Source: Formicarius rufipectus
Taxonomy: Eukaryota > Chordata > Aves > Passeriformes > Formicariidae
Reading direction: 5' to 3'
DNA: 64,000 nucleotides
Assembly: GCA_013399695.1 (NCBI GenBank)
Contig: VXAU01002298.1
Span: forward strand, 665,618 to 729,617
In this document: in pieces, positions 1-14,900 of the stretch
How positions within the stretch are numbered: position 1 is the stretch's first letter
Layout: each line of letters starts with the position of its first letter
Notes under the pieces: generated by a model
Seen by the model: only the letters and a program-made list of their open reading frames with translations
What the model was told of the DNA's origin: nothing
Databases searched by the model: none
Made by a program: the position numbers and the translations under genes

Positions 1-2153
1 TGAGTAAGATGAACTGCCTGAGAAAAAGCATGCTTTCAAACAATTAACTTTGTAGTCAGAGTACTCATCTCAGATGTGGAGACCCTTTGGTTGAGTGGAT
101 TTGAACCTGACTTGGTCAGAATGTGTTTTCTAGACAGAATATAATTTTTGTAGACCTCTTGGTGAAGTTATTCTGCACAGACTTTATAAAATTTAACTGG
201 TCTAGGGACAGGAGAAAAAGGGAGTTTGATTTGCTATATCCATTTGGACACTACTGGAAACACACTGAGCAGTGGCCAGGAGTAAGTGGCAATCTCAGTG
301 TCGATGCAGCAGGTCCTGTTCTGCTTTGCACATGTTCCCCAAGCATTTGATTCTTTTCTCAGCAAATAAAAATCAGCCAGACTGTAGCATGGCCAGAGGA
401 CCTTGGCTGACCAACAGGAGTGTCTGGGGTAGCAAGTGTTGTGTATATCCTAGATGTTCTTCTAACTCCAGTTCACAAAGCAAAGGGCTTGGTTCCGCTG
501 CTCACGTGTGTACATCTCATGCCATTTTGGATTTGTAGCCTCCAGCTGCTGCCTCCAAGGAGCACAGATACCTGTCGTGGCTCAGGTACCCCAGGACAGC
601 TCAAAAAAGGGTGCATTTATAGCTGCAGCTGAATGGTTTCTATTTAACCTGGATTGTAGACCAAGCTGCTGCTTTTAGCTCTGGAAGTGTTGTGTTCAAA
701 TTCCATGGCATAAACTAAATGCTGTTCCTCAGACTCAGGTAGTGACTGAACAGTTCTTCCATGGGAACAATCAGATCAGCTTCCATGGCTTCCACGGAAC
801 AATGCCAGATTACACCAGCTGAGGATCTGATCCACTGGTATGAAAATGGTAGAAAAATATCACCAAAATCTTGCTTTGAGTCAAATTCGCTGGCACCCCA
901 TTCCTGAATGTCTTTGAACATTGGAATATGTCACATGGACATATTCTTACACTTGATGGGACACAATGGAAATAATAAAAAACAGTGTTTGCAGTAAGAA
1001 AGGATGGAATCTCTATCCGTAGCAGACACTTGAGCTGAAGGAACCTTCATTGTTTCGGGAAATTAACCTCAGTGTCCTAGAAAACTGGTTAAGGAATATG
1101 GATCTTGTGTTGGTATATGGAGAGAAATCACACAATTGGTGACACCTCAAAAATAAAATACCTGCAGTGTGTGAATCAGAGTCTGCCATTTCAGTATTCC
1201 TGTTTATCCTTTAAGGAAATATTCCTGCAGGTAATCACTGTAGGCATCAAGGTCCAGCAGCCAGTCAAGGGAGGTAGAACACAGGAACAAAAGAACAAAG
1301 AAATAAGAATTATTGAGCTATGCAGGAAGATTTTAACAAGAATTGATTTAGCTTTGCTCATCTTTTGAAATACTCTCTGCTTTCATTTTTCTTTTTTATG
1401 ATACATTACTCTCTTGCAAATAAAACATCATCCCAAAATTTTCAGGAAGGGATTAGTTTGCTGATTAATGAGCTGACACAACACACAGAAGTAGTTTTTA
1501 GGTGTTTCATTTGAAAAAAAAATTAAAAAAAAGGAACAATATTGAAATTTTAGATTTATTTAACCTGAAGAGATGTTTCAAATGCTTTGCAGCTTCTACT
1601 TTACATGTTCAGGATTCAGTGAGCTTCTGACTTTGCCATCTGGGTGCTGGGAATAGAGTAGAGACAGAAGGGAAAATGCATAAGACAAAAGAAACCAGCT
1701 AATAGGAGGATTAAAGACTTCATTTGAGGAGTGGGGAAGGGGTAGGATTCCTAATGGTATATATCACAATAACTTCATTAAATAAATCTGATCCTCTTCT
1801 ATCACTGATCCATTTAGCTCCTTGACACTCTCTAACTGGTTCTGGAATGGTTAATCTGTGTTCACTTCACTGTTCTTCCTAGATGGATTTTTCCATTCTG
1901 ACAGTAATCTCTTAATTAAAAAAATAGCTATTATGCTGTTAGTCAGGGGTTTGTTTTATTTTCCTAGCTCAAGCTCTACCTGTCTATAATATGGGTTCTT
2001 TTTGTTTGTTTTTAGTCTGTATTCTGGAATTGCTAATAATGGCAGAATTGCATATAAAAAACATCCATGTGAAGTGGAATGAGCTGTTGGTTCTGTGTGA
2101 AACAGGTCTGAAAGCATAAAGTTAGGGTGGAAATTTCTCATTGTAGAACTCCA

Positions 2154-2171
2154 TTTTTTTTTTTTTTTTTT
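2154..2171. repeat. Poly-T tract (T18)
   Basis: An uninterrupted run of 18 T. No retroposed body is recognised next to it on either strand, so I treat it as a simple homopolymer and not as the tail of an element. Confidence 0.9.
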
Positions 2172-5100
2172 AGATGAAATATGATGTTGACTCCTAAGAT
2201 GGGAGAAGACATGGGCTAACAGGCAGGTCAGAAGAAGGGGAGAACTCAGACCAAGGCAGTACTGGTGGAGACTTGTTAAATGAAAACCATTCTTTATTTG
2301 TGTACATAGATGTGAGCGAAGATGTGAAAGCCAATGCTGTCTACCCAAGAGAATTTTAAGACTTCCACATCGCTGCCTAAGCAGACAGATTTTTTTTGTA
2401 GTGGTGCTGCCTACCTACATTTGTCTTTGCACCTTTGATGTCTTCCATGTAGTGCTTTTCTCCATATCTGGCTGAATTTCCCTGCTTGTTTCTACTGTCT
2501 GAGAGTTTGATGAGTGACACTGACAGTGAGTGGAGCTCAGCCAGCTAGGAGGCAAGTGATGAACAAGCTCTGAGTAAGGACATGATGAGCTGCACCACAT
2601 CAAGAATTCATAATTCCACCCAGGAGATTTGAGAGTGAGCAGAGAGAGTGACCAGATTTAGGATCGCCAGCTGTGTTGCCAGAAACCCAAGGGAATACAG
2701 AGGATGCTATAGCTTCCACCTGCTGACTCCATTTCCTTTACAAAACCATACAAATACACCTGTGGCTGTTGGACCATAAGCAAAACAAAGCTATTTATCT
2801 GAAGCAAAGAAATATCACTGAAGTGCTACCATGGCTATGATTTCTGTATGATTATTTATTTAATGCATGAATAAAGCAAACTGAATACACAACACGTGTT
2901 CACCAGTCACTTTTCTAACTTAGGGTATAATTTCATAAAGTTGTCTGACCCCTGATTGCCTCAATTGTGACAGAGCTCCTTAGATCCTTTAGTAACAAAG
3001 CAATTAGTCAATTAGACTTTGTATAATTATACACAGGCACAAACAGAAATTGTCTCCAGGGCTTGGAAGATCAGGAGCAACACATTGAGCATGTGAAACC
3101 CTCTGATATTTGTTAGGGAATGCAGCACCGTCCGTGGGGAGGGAAACACAGAGACTCTTGCTGCTCTCTCAATTCCGGGCTCAAGTATAAGTAGCAGGAG
3201 CCTGGAGTCTGTATGCCAGGCTTTACATTATCATAAAGTCTTGACACAGACACAAGCCCTGCAAAGAAAATGGGTTGAAATTCAGTCAGTATTTGAGTTA
3301 GTGATGAAACTCCCACTGATTCCTCTGGATCACATTTTCTTCCCTGAACTTTACTGCTTTATCCCAGTGATATGACTGAGGACAAAGTGAGCAGAATGTC
3401 AATGCCTGGTTTTGTAACCAGACAATTCTGGCTGCTGTAGCAGCTGCTTTTTACCTGACCATCAAGCACTGGACAAATACAGGGGTCAGGGGAGCTGACC
3501 TGTGTCTTATCCTTGTCCCCACAGGTGAGCACTCGGTGACCAGGCGTGATCCATCTCACCACCTTTCTGTCTTCTTTCTTTACAGTCTGTATTAAACAAA
3601 ATATGAGCTAGACAGTAAAGCTAGAGCAGATTTGAAACTGGGCTGTACAAGTTCACCCACTACTAATAAAGCATCTGAAAGGGTGCCATTTCTCCTCAAC
3701 ACTTGACTATACATTTATTCAGAAAATAAATGCACGAATCTCAGGTCAGTTAGAACAAAAATTGTCCTTTTAGAAAGCATATCTCATACTGAACTCTCAT
3801 TCACGGTTTGTACTCAGGAATCTTGCTTTTATGTGGCTGCCCAGACAGAGAGAACACTTAAATGGATCATGTGGATTTCTTTTCATGAAAGATTTGGCTG
3901 AAACATTACTGGGGGGATTTTGAGGAGCTGGATGCTGAAACTGCTGCTGTGGCCATGTGAGGCTGCCACCTTCCATAAGCTCTCATCAGGAAGATGTAAA
4001 GCATCCTGAGAATTTTCTCAACCTTTAGCAGGTTATGAGGATAACATCACATATTTCCCTGTTATAACTTTCCCTTGGCATCTTATTTTGACCACCACCA
4101 GAGACATGATACAGCTCCAAAGATGGAACTTGTGCCTGACCCATTAGCAGAGCCATTTTCATGTTCTGAAAATACATTGCCTCCCATTTTTTTATGGCAG
4201 CTGGGTGGCTGCCACTAACAAGCAGTTGCTTATGAGAATTATTTCTCCACATGTACTTAAAATAGAAAAAGCAAAGTATGCATTGCCAGAGAGTTTTAAT
4301 TTCAGACATTTAGATCTCAGGGCGATGCTGCAGCTTAGGGAACAAGACAAGGCACATCTGTAATATACTGTAGCCCACATTTTGTCTCATTGGCAATTAA
4401 TTTTCTACCAGGATGCTTTCAACTTTGCAGTTAGTGGCGTGCAAAAGTAGGAAAAGGGCATCAAGTTATTTACTGGATGTGACTCAGAAAGCAGAATCAA
4501 ATCTTGCAGCCAAGGAAGGGCAAATGGTAAGCTGATAAGGAACAATTTTCCTGTGACTTTGTGCTGAATGATGGTTTCTTCCAGACTTGTCCCTCCCCTG
4601 GTCTCAGAGATCCATTTATTCCATCTGATTTACCTTAATCTTTTCAATTCTTACCTTGTCTCTTCAATTTGCACTAAATTCAGGCCTGTGAGGTATACCA
4701 CAGCAGCTGATTCCTTTGTTATTTTTCACCTGATTGGAGAGACCAGAGCTGAGCACAGAGAGGGCAAAAGGAGAGAGGTGCTGCTGAGAACACACTATCA
4801 GAGCCTGCTGCAGGGGAGGACAGGAGCTAAATCACTTCCCAAGTTAATTAAACCCCTTCTTATTCCATCTTTGCCCCCCAAAAAGGGTGACATTCAGGAA
4901 TAACACAGATCATCTATTCAGAGTGGTTAAAGATTTTCTGGCCCTCACCCTAGCACAGTCTCAATAATTTAGGTTGTTGGACACAATGAAACTGGTAATT
5001 ACTTAGGCACAAAAATAATAAATATTATTAATAATAATGCTTGTAAAGCTTTTTGGAAAAAAAAGATAGTTGCTATAGAAACATTAAGCTGTTCATATAA

Positions 5101-5628
5101 ATATAACTATTATTGCAACTTATTTCATTTGAAAATAAGAAAATCCGTATATGGCAGAAGTTAATCATACAACTGTGTGTGGTTTGGGTTGGCTTTTTGG
5201 TATTTTTTTCCTTTACTTATTAAGTTATAGATAACAGCTTACCTTAAAGAATGAATTATTTAAGTCTCATACAACTATTAAATCAACCTTGAAGGAGAAT
5301 ACAGCTTGAGAAACACAGCAGTGAATCCCATCCATAATTCCTACAGCTCCTTAGGGAGTCGTGGCTGTGTTTCAGTGTCCTGTTGACTGTGTGAGTGAAC
5401 ACAGTGATGCCATTAGCAAAGTACAGGTGCAGAGACTATTAAATGTCTTGCTGGTCAATATTTCTATCTACCAGGTTGTCAACAGATAATTTGGGTGGGA
5501 AAATCCATTCCTGCAAAGCGTCAGGAGTGTTTCTGTATTTTACTTTATGCTCAGAAAATGGATTTCCCTTTTTAAGTACGGCAACACATGAAAATAAAAA
5601 TACATATGGACATGTGCTTCATTCCTTC

Positions 5629-5642
5629 CTCTCTCTCTCTCT
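5629..5642. repeat. Short CT dinucleotide repeat
   Basis: About seven CT units follow a pyrimidine-rich lead-in (TTCCTTCCT). It is a small microsatellite that could be length-polymorphic. Confidence 0.85.
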
Positions 5643-8600
5643 ATTTGAAATAAAAGTGCCACACCACCAGAAAATAAACTCTGTGGTGGAGTGGAGCTTC
5701 CTAAGGACTGTTTCCTGTGGGGAATGATGAATCTGGTGAGCTATGACTGTAAGTACCACATCAAAAGAATTAAAATGCATTAAAGAGAAGATTTCTTCTG
5801 TTTCCCTACTACTATTTGTAGCACAAGACATTAAATCTTAGTAAAATTCTTAGGCTACCCAGAATTCTAATATTTCATTTTGTTTCCCCTGTTTTATTGT
5901 GGGCTCAATACTTGATTTCAATTCATTTAAAAAAAAAAAAGTTTTCATTTAATGATATCTACACCCATCTCAAGGTCATCTCTAACACTTATCACAATTC
6001 ACAGAGCTTTTGGAAAGACTCTTTTTGGGCTGAACAATTTGTCATCTCGAGTTTTAGAGCCATCTGTTTGAGGAAGCATTAAATCTACACTATTTTTAAC
6101 CAGCAACTACAGAATCTATTTTTATTTTGTTATGTTTTACAGGAGCTCTATTGTTAGCTTTTTCAAAGCCTTCTCAAGAGTTTCAAACTTTGGATGACTT
6201 CTTATTTTTAACAGTTTTAATTGCTACCTGTTCTTACCTGTATTTCTTTACTATGAGATCTCAATGTGTCCAAAATGTCAGGTTTCCTTAAATCTTAGAG
6301 GTGACCTGTTTCCATTTGATACATATTTATGACTGTACTTGCATATAATGTTTGAAATGCAAACTTAGAACTCCAAATCAAGTTTTCCATTCAGACTCTC
6401 TTCCATCTGCCAGTGTGCCAGTGGATGAAATGATGTATTAGGATGTCATCCAGTATATCCAAGTTTGCAGGTCCACACGAAGAAACAGAGAATATACATA
6501 GACCTTCTACACAACAGGGGGCAAATCTTTACTATATCACGATATAAACATAAGAAGGGACAAGTTTTTAAAAGAAACAAATGTCTGTACCTAACATGAG
6601 AGACGGATTGCTTTGTTAGAGAGCAGGGGAAGGATTTTCACATCCTTTCTTGAAGGAAAAGAGGGGAGAAAATCAACAAGAAAATTAAGTAAATAAATAA
6701 ATTCCAAACTAATCCAGCAGGCATGACAAGAATTAAGGCTAAAGTATATGAAATACAATACTTGTAGGTACTCTTTTCTACTCCTTCCCTATTTTACTTT
6801 GACTGGATAAAAGCCGTCTTAAGACTGATGAGATGGTAGCACTGTACAGGGTACTAGCCCTTCTAAACAGAAAGCAGCTAATTATACAACTTTGGAATTA
6901 GGATTTTAAACAAAATTATAAACTCATGCCATGTGGAACAGAGCAACCAGTAAATTAACATAGAGTGGAACAGCTGGTTGTGATGACTCAGTGAAAACTC
7001 CAGTGCCAATAAAGCAAATACCAGTTTTGACACTGATTTCACAGGCACCAATAGCTCACCTTGGAGTGCACATATTTCAGACAATAATTTTTGAGAAAAA
7101 TGGATGAATTTAAATGAAAAGCTCCTGGCTTAAATTCCAATTTAGCCAACAGAGACCTACAGCTGGACAAAATAATTCAGATTTGAATTTTTGCATTTTT
7201 CTTTTGTGACATTTACAAAATGTACAAAGTGATATATAAATGTTGTGAGAGTTGCTGGCCTGGGCTCTTACAGATTAAATAGTAGATCTGAATTTTTTTT
7301 CTAGATTGCTTTTCTTAAACCATATCTTATCAATTATTTTTGTCTAAGCTAAACACGGAATTAAGTAGAAAGATATCCCCAGGAGATGGGCTGGGTGGTC
7401 ATTTCATTTTGCAAGCCAGTGGCTAAATTCTTGGTAAGAATTCTCCTTAACAGGGTGACCTTGAAGTAGTTCAGACTCAATTTCTGGAGCCCAGCTTGGA
7501 CCAGTGTGTACTGAGGAATGTAATGACACAGCCACTCACCTGGCATAGGAAAATCCCATTACAGACCCAAAAAGTAGTGAAAACTTTCTTCTGGTGTGGT
7601 CCAGAGCTCCACTGGATGCTCTTTCTTGATCTGAAACAAGAAATAATCTTTATGAGGTTGGCTGGACCAGGATTAGAATTTCAGGGTTAAAAAAAATAAC
7701 CGGTTTATTAAGAAAAACGGCTTAGAGTCCAGTGTGCTATGTTCTACATTCAATCAAAAACCATGTTTTGGAGGTATAATACAGATTTATGTGAGGAGTA
7801 CAAATTCAGTAAACTCCTTTCCTTCCTTTTATTAGCACCCCTTTATCACCCATTTTAATCGAGGCTCTTTCAACATAGGACAAAGTTCTGTTATTTTGTG
7901 TTTATTTGTTTTATTGTCTAATAAAAGGCAAATTGCTCCTTATTTTTGTTAAATGTTGACATTTTTGGTGGTTTCCTGGATTTCATTTGCCCTTGAGGTG
8001 TAGTATGTCAATTGTTTCATTATTAAAATAAGTAAAACAGAGAAAAAGGCCAACAGATATACACATCCAGTGTTGTCTACTTTGATATAATTTGCCATTC
8101 ACAAGGATAGAAACAAAGTAAAATCTTACAGGTTGGATGTGAAAGACGTCCACAAAACACTTCGAAGTCTTACCTAAATTATTATTCTGTTCATAAAGAC
8201 ACTACTGATAAGAGCTACAACTATCCGGAGCAAATATCCTGTCACCATCTCATTTGCAAAGCTGTGCTGGATTATGTATTGAAAAGAGAGAGGAAATAAT
8301 TTTATTTCCCCTTTAAGTATTAAAAAGAGGTTTGGGATTTTTTTTTACTCTTAAGATTTCAGACTCCCTTCTTCTGTAAAGCAAATAATTCAAAAAAACT
8401 CCTTGAAGTACAAGATTAGATCAGAGCTCTGCTGTTCTGTGTCCTGGGCAAACACAAATTAAGCTTTAGAAGTCTTAACACTGCACTGTTGAATGAAGGC
8501 AAAACCAGATGGGTAGAAATAAGAAAAGATCACTAAGCAGATCAAGGATAAAGAGCCAGTGCTAAATCCATGTATGAGCTCAGGCATAGCAATGCCAAAC

Positions 8601-8897
8601 CTCACACACTGATGTGACAGTACCCAGGACTAGACTTTAAGGAGATTGAGAAAGTGTTTTGTGACAGCTGAGTTGCTCTGAGATAACTCAGAAGGAATGT
8701 TAATCTTTAGTCCTGGACACTAAGGAGGATTGGATCCTTTCCAGAGCTGTTATCTGGTCTTTTACTTCCACCTGCGAATTTCACTTTGCACATGAAAGGG
8801 TTTTATCCCGAGGTCTGACTGGAACTTCCTTTTGACATTATATCTTGACACCGTTTTTTTTTAATTGCTCCTCTTTTTAACAGCAAAAAGTAGCTTC

Positions 8898-8933
8898 TTT
8901 TAAAAAAAATAAAATAATTTTTTTTTAAAAAAA
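8898..8933. repeat. A/T-only palindromic tract
   Basis: Thirty-six consecutive A/T bases in which A8 and T9 blocks alternate and are partly self-complementary (T4-A8 ... T9-A7). It could extrude as a hairpin or act as a nucleosome-excluding A/T tract. No function is implied by the sequence alone. Confidence 0.8.
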
Positions 8934-11900
8934 GTAAATATTTTTCCAGAGTTAAAGGTAGAAAGTGAAAAACTGAACTGAAAAAGCCCCTGACTGACAG
9001 ATTCTAAAGTGCCAGCTACATGCCATCTTTATTCATACAATCCTATCGTCCTGCTAAGCACTTTACAATCTTTATTTCTTTCTCCTCAATTTCAGCAGGT
9101 CCATATTAATCTGTGTCTCATGGGCTATTGAAAACTACCTTTGGTGACTTCCAGTATCTTGGAGAGGATGTCAGGCTTTAGCTCATGGGTCAGTTTACTC
9201 TCAGCACAAATTTGGGCATCAGTAAAGGAGGTACCAGGGCCAGGGCTCCCTGTGGCTGTCCTCTGACAGCCTGTCTCCCAAACACCTGCCTGCCTGTCAG
9301 TGCCCCGGGGTTGTTGAAGGGGAATTTCTAATTGTAAATACTCAGGAGGAGCTGCCTGATGGCCCAGCATTCCTTATTTGAGCAGTATCACCTGTAACTT
9401 GGAATAGGAAACACTTAGGGTGTGTTTTAACGCCTTTTAAAAGACCCCCCCCAAGATACAGAGCTGCTGTGTGGGGGTGTTTGTGTCAGAGTTAGATGTT
9501 AGGAGTGGACAGAAAGGCTGCCCTTTGGCCTTCCTAAAACAGGAGCTTCATGGATAGAGGGAAGACTTAAGCACAGCAAACTGCTGGAGAGGTGAGACTG
9601 TCCTTTTTCTTCACACGTGAACTTTAACATTCTTGCATCCATGCTTGACTGGGGGCACATGGAATTTAGTATTCTTGCATCTATGCTTCAGTAGAAACAG
9701 AAGAAAGAGAAAGCTAAACACTCAGGGAATCAGCTGTGTAGCTCTATGTTCTTATTTTTCTTATAATTTTCTCTTTCTTGTAACAGAGCATGGAAAAGTT
9801 TATTCTCCCCTGAGAGGGGGAGGCACTGCAAGGGGCAGGGTGTGCAGGAGGTATGTTTTAGTAAGAGGTTACAAAATCAGCAGCAATTCTAACAGTCTGA
9901 TATGGACCACAGCTCCCACTGAGCAGCTCTGGCCAGGGAATATAATGGAGTTTTTGAAGAGAGAGTGCGTGGCTATCAAGCAGGATCATAAAGCCAGTAT
10001 GAGTCAGAATGCTTCTTGCAGGCACAGAACTGGGTGAGAAACAAGGAAACTTCAGTCAATAGGGAATGAATAGCAGAGTAGGAGGCACCCTCGGGGTTAT
10101 ATTTTGGGAAAAAAGCAATTGCAGAGACTGAAGAGAAAATAAACTCTGATTTCCAAATGCTTACAGAGAGCTGATAGCTCAGAGTTTTAGCAGTTGCTTC
10201 CATTACTGCCATTTCATGCAAATATTGCAGGTGAAGCATTATCATAATTGCCCAGTTTGGAATACAATCATCTGTGTGGTGTTCCATGTGAGAAATATTA
10301 ATTCTGTTTGCTTGCCTCTGCCAGCAGTGCCTGATGAAAATCTCCACACTATTTTCTTTATGTGTGATAATAAAATCAATTGGATTCCATGACTGCTCAG
10401 GAATAAGGAACTTAAATATTTTAAGGGAAGTTGGTCTAAAATAAGGACAGGAAAACAATTCCTTCCAACTGCAATTTCCTGCCTGACTGCACAACAATTC
10501 TCTACAAACTATCTTTCTTTTCTATATTCAGTTGGAATTCAACCAGGATGGATCTTATTAGAAAAACACTTATATCCATCTTTAGAAGATTTGACATCAG
10601 CCCTGTTCACATGTCCTTTGCTTTGCCTATCCAGAAACTTATCTCAGGTTTACCTGTCTCTGAGCAGCTGGATGAGGAAGGACCTGTGCACGGCAGATCT
10701 TCAACAGCCTCTTGAAAGCCTTTTGGCAGGAATGCAGCTCCTGTCCAAATGTATCAGGGAGGTTGGAGGGATTCCAGGGATTTTGTGTTCCCCTAAGTGA
10801 GAGGAACATGGAAGAAAAACTGCTGTTGATGGAGAACTGACAGAACAAACAAGCAAAACAAAAACAGCAGCAACAAGTCTTGTCTCCCCACAAGCAGCAG
10901 CTCAGATTTTTGCTTCATTCCACAAGTTGGAATCTTCATCAGAAGTAGTTCTTCATCTGCATTTGTTTCCCCATGACAAATTTCAGTCTTTCACTATTTT
11001 TCCTATTTTCAACCTCTCTTTTTCACCTAGGGAAACCTTAAGGGATGAGGTTTTGAGCACTGCAGTCTCCATCCTGAAATTTTAAAAAAAAATGTATATT
11101 GACTTGGAAGCCCTTTCTTTGTTCTTTTCTTTTTCCCCACTAGGAATCTCGACAGGACAGATCAATTGGGCCTACTTAAAACCTTTTTATATCTAACAAT
11201 ATTATTTTGTGTTCAACTTAACAGAGACAGGTCTCTGGGCTGAAATCTAAATGCATCAATACACTATTCTGAGTTTTGCAGGTGAAAAAAGCCTCATTTT
11301 TCTTAAATGAAACATATGCTCTGGGACAGTGTCTAAACAATTCCAAAGTGCAAACTGCATCTTCTAAATGATTTAATAGAAACCAAGGAGTAAAGTTCTA
11401 CAATGCTGTGTGTATATAAAATTTAGAAGTATTTTGGCTGTGTTTGTCAACCACTTCATTAAATTTTACATAAATGTTAACTTCTGAAAAAGAATATTGA
11501 CAAGAAACGATGCGATAGTTTCTTCTCCTCCATCTGGATGTATTGTCAAAAACCAGAGGTGAAAAGCATTGAGGAAAATGTGTTTTCATGTGCATTTACC
11601 AATGATTACAACTCTGGTTAAAGTTTACTAAGTGCTTAATATGTCAAAAGTTACTATATTCTTAAGGGCTTATATATGAACATGCATAAATTTGTTATAT
11701 ATATAAAACAAATATATAGAGACAAAAAAAGGTTTATATTTATATACAGATGATAGAAAAAACATGTAATATTTCCTGTTGTGGACTGATGAAATCTTTA
11801 ATTTTTATTGGTCGCTTCTCTGTCTCTTTTTATTTTTTTTTAGTTTTGTTTTGTCTTGTTGTTGTTTTTTTTTACCATTGGGAATAGCTTTCCATACTTT

Positions 11901-14900
11901 CTATGTGGAATTACAAAAATCCTCTTTCTCCTCTATTTGAATTCAGATGTCCTGGAGGGTGGAAGCAGGTACCCTTGGATTCAGCAAGATGCCAGTCGAG
12001 TTCCTTTGCATACAGAAATATCCATAGAAGTACCAAGCATCCAAAAACACAGTTGGAAATCAGTATTGGATGGGATGGAAAACCAGGGAGAGCACAGAAG
12101 TCAGAGGATGAAAGTCACAAGAAAAAGCCGGTGCTGGGTGTAAAAAGAAATAGTGTTGTACTGCTCTGAGCAGCAAGTGTAAACAGGAGATAACATGTGA
12201 CACATCAGTGTGAAGACAAATGTTGCAATATCATTATAGAACTGAGGTCAAAAAAGCAGTATTTTCTCATTTTTCAAAGGCAAAGTATGCTGAATATTTG
12301 TTATTATCAGACTGGAATGCAGGAAAGGAGGGAAAACTGTCCTTTTCCAAATAAGTTGAGATTTGTTTCTAAATATAACTTCTCAATAAGTATTAATTGT
12401 CTATAATTATAAATTGCTCAGAACTCTTCCTAAGTGTTAGGCATGTATCAGGATTGTAAAACATAAACAATTTTAATTTAAATATTATTAGTGTTTGCAT
12501 ATATAGTTCAAGTATTTCCACATTCAAATAGGCAGTTAAGCTTGGACTTCAAGGAAGCATGTAATGATTCACAGGGCAATCTCCAGTTGGAATATGGTTC
12601 TTACACATCAAGTTCTTAAAAAAAAAATTAAAAATTGTTGCATATGTTTGAGAAACAAGACTGATCATTTCAGCTGAGCCATTTCCATACACATCACGAC
12701 TGCAAGGCATTCAAATTTAGTGCACGTATTTTGATTAGAAAAACTCCTTTTTGTTTTATTAGTGATAAGAAGATTAACAAGTTCAAAGTTACTAATCTGG
12801 CATTTAATCTTTGATTGGCAGTCTAGTCCAATGTTTTACTTGGCAAGTGTCCCATGATGAGAACTTCCATAGGAAACTCTAAAATATCCTGCAGCACAAG
12901 CAGTAAATACAGTTAGTCGTAGCACTTCTGGAAACTTCTGGAAGAAAAGTTGTCCAGTCAAGTAATGAAGTTAGAGAAAGGAAACTTTAAAATTCTCTTT
13001 AGGTAAACAAGGAAACAACAAGAAATACAGGAAATGGCAGTGGCAATACTTGAAAAGCCTCAATTACAACTATTTTAATTACTTGTTCTTTTAAAGTGCA
13101 ATTGCTTTAACAATTTCTTGTGTTGTTTTCAAGATGCTGTGAGCTAAAGATAAAGGAAAATCCCACAAAAGGGGGAAGATTCAGAAAGATACTCTTAAAA
13201 AGAGGCTACTTGAATTAAGAGTAAATGAATGGTTTTAAACCCAGACAGGTATATGAAACACCAACCAAATGGATAGTGCCTCCTGATTTTCCCACTCAGC
13301 CCTGGGCACTTGCTGGGTGTCCATCTGCAACCTTTAATGGATATGATTTCCAGAAAGAACAAGCTCACAATGTCATGGAAACAGGGGCCGTTTCATGTTC
13401 CCTGATGTTGACAATCAAAATCATCAATGCTGAGAACCTTAAGAATCAAAAGCTATCTTGGACTTGAAATATCTAAATCAAATTTTGGGGACTGATGTCC
13501 TTTTAAGACTCTGGATTTCTGTCCCTGAGACTTCCCTTGTCATGGGGAAGATGGCACACAGACATCCTAAAACTGTTTTCTGAGGATAATCCTATTGAAA
13601 CATGAGGGCTTCTTGAAAACTGTGGTGATGCTTTATGGGTTAGTGAGGGATGGTGTGAACTTGAAATCCTCCACATCTCCCTGGCAGTGAGGATATAATG
13701 TCTTCATAAGGTAGTTTGCTCACTGCAGGAAATTTCCATCTGAAAGACAAGCTCTGTGCTGCCTGTTTTCACTTCCAGCCACCTCTCCTCTCTTCTCCCA
13801 GCCTGGGGATCCATCTTTCCCTGCTCTCATGGTAACTTTGACTGGGACAAAGTGATGCAGAGGGAAGGCTGTTATGGGAAACTTCACCTCAAAGTCCAGA
13901 ACTTTGCAGAACTGTAGTTTGTTTATTGCTGCGTGACATTCTACTAATGCCATTCTATTCATGTCACCTTAAAAGTCAAAATAGAGTTCTTTAAAAGTCA
14001 ATAGCTTCAGACTTTATCTTTTTTTTTTGTTTGTTTTTTTAATCTGGGGATTGTTTCTCATTATTATTGAAACCAGTTGAGATCAGCAAGCAGCAGATTA
14101 AAGACAGAATGAGGACTGGCACTCGTAAAACACAAAGCTATATACAGCACAGAGCATCTGCTTGAGTCAGAACCTGGAGCTATGCAATTTTTCTCACAAG
14201 GCAGTAAGATGCCATAACCACTCATATCAAAGCTATATTTTGGTCAAACAGAACAAGCATTCACCATTTATCAGGAGTTGAGCCTAGTAAATTATTTGTC
14301 ACTCTCTCCAGTGCTCCCTAAGCACTGTCAAGTTTCTGTACCTCACTTTAAAAGCCTTTTCTTTCTTAAATGACATCTAAAAGGGTGGTAAAGGCAGCTT
14401 TTCCTTTTTGATATATAATTGTACATTGTTAATATTTGGCACACCATCCCAGGCAGTTGATAAAATACAGAATCCCATTGTTTGCAGGGCCAGTAAGGGG
14501 AAAAACAGAAGGGGAAAAAAGAAAGCTGTTAACTGCTGTTGTGAAAGGATAATTTATGTTCTACTTCAGGAATAAATGATAGCTGTATGCAGCAGACACA
14601 CACCTAAGCTGTAAAGAGTGTGAAAGTTTACATGCTTATTTGATCTCCCCATGGGATTTCAAGTTATATCACCCATATTGCAGAAAAGTATTCAGATTAC
14701 TGAGATATTTTTGCAAGACTGTCATTTGGTCTGAATTTTGACTTTCATCCCATCTTATACTGAAAGACCATTTCAACACAGTTTTGGTGTCATCAGTATA
14801 CTCAAAAATATTTAGGAATTTGTTACTGACATTTTCAGAAGAGAAAAAACCCTTTTATCAGTGAGCTCCTCAGCTAGAGGACAAGCTGAGTTAGAAGAGC

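Larger units (their letters stand above)
1..8897. other. Unique noncoding DNA, no gene seen
   Basis: I see no exon chain, RNA gene or interspersed repeat here. The longest open frame is about 130 codons on the minus strand (2348-1956); it crosses an 18-base T run, which gives it a lysine string, and it resembles no protein I know. Other open frames are under about 115 codons and are scattered on both strands. The stretch around 4990-5120 is very AT-rich. It could be intergenic or intronic; the window does not decide which. Confidence 0.75.

Noticed and set aside
90..125. TGGATTTGAACC as the T-arm of a minus-strand tRNA
   Set aside because: The flanks do not form the T-stem and there is no anticodon arm or A box at the right distance.
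9629..9690. Imperfect direct repeat of CATTCTTGCATCCATGCTT-like words
   Set aside because: Two copies of about 18 bases, 40 bases apart, with mismatches and no further structure. Not enough to call an element or attachment site.
9976..10497. A 173-codon open frame on the minus strand, the longest without N
   Set aside because: It shows no domain, no signal or membrane segment pattern I can name, no splice context, and stops surround it. In 64 kb of AT-rich DNA one frame of this length on six frames is plausible by chance.
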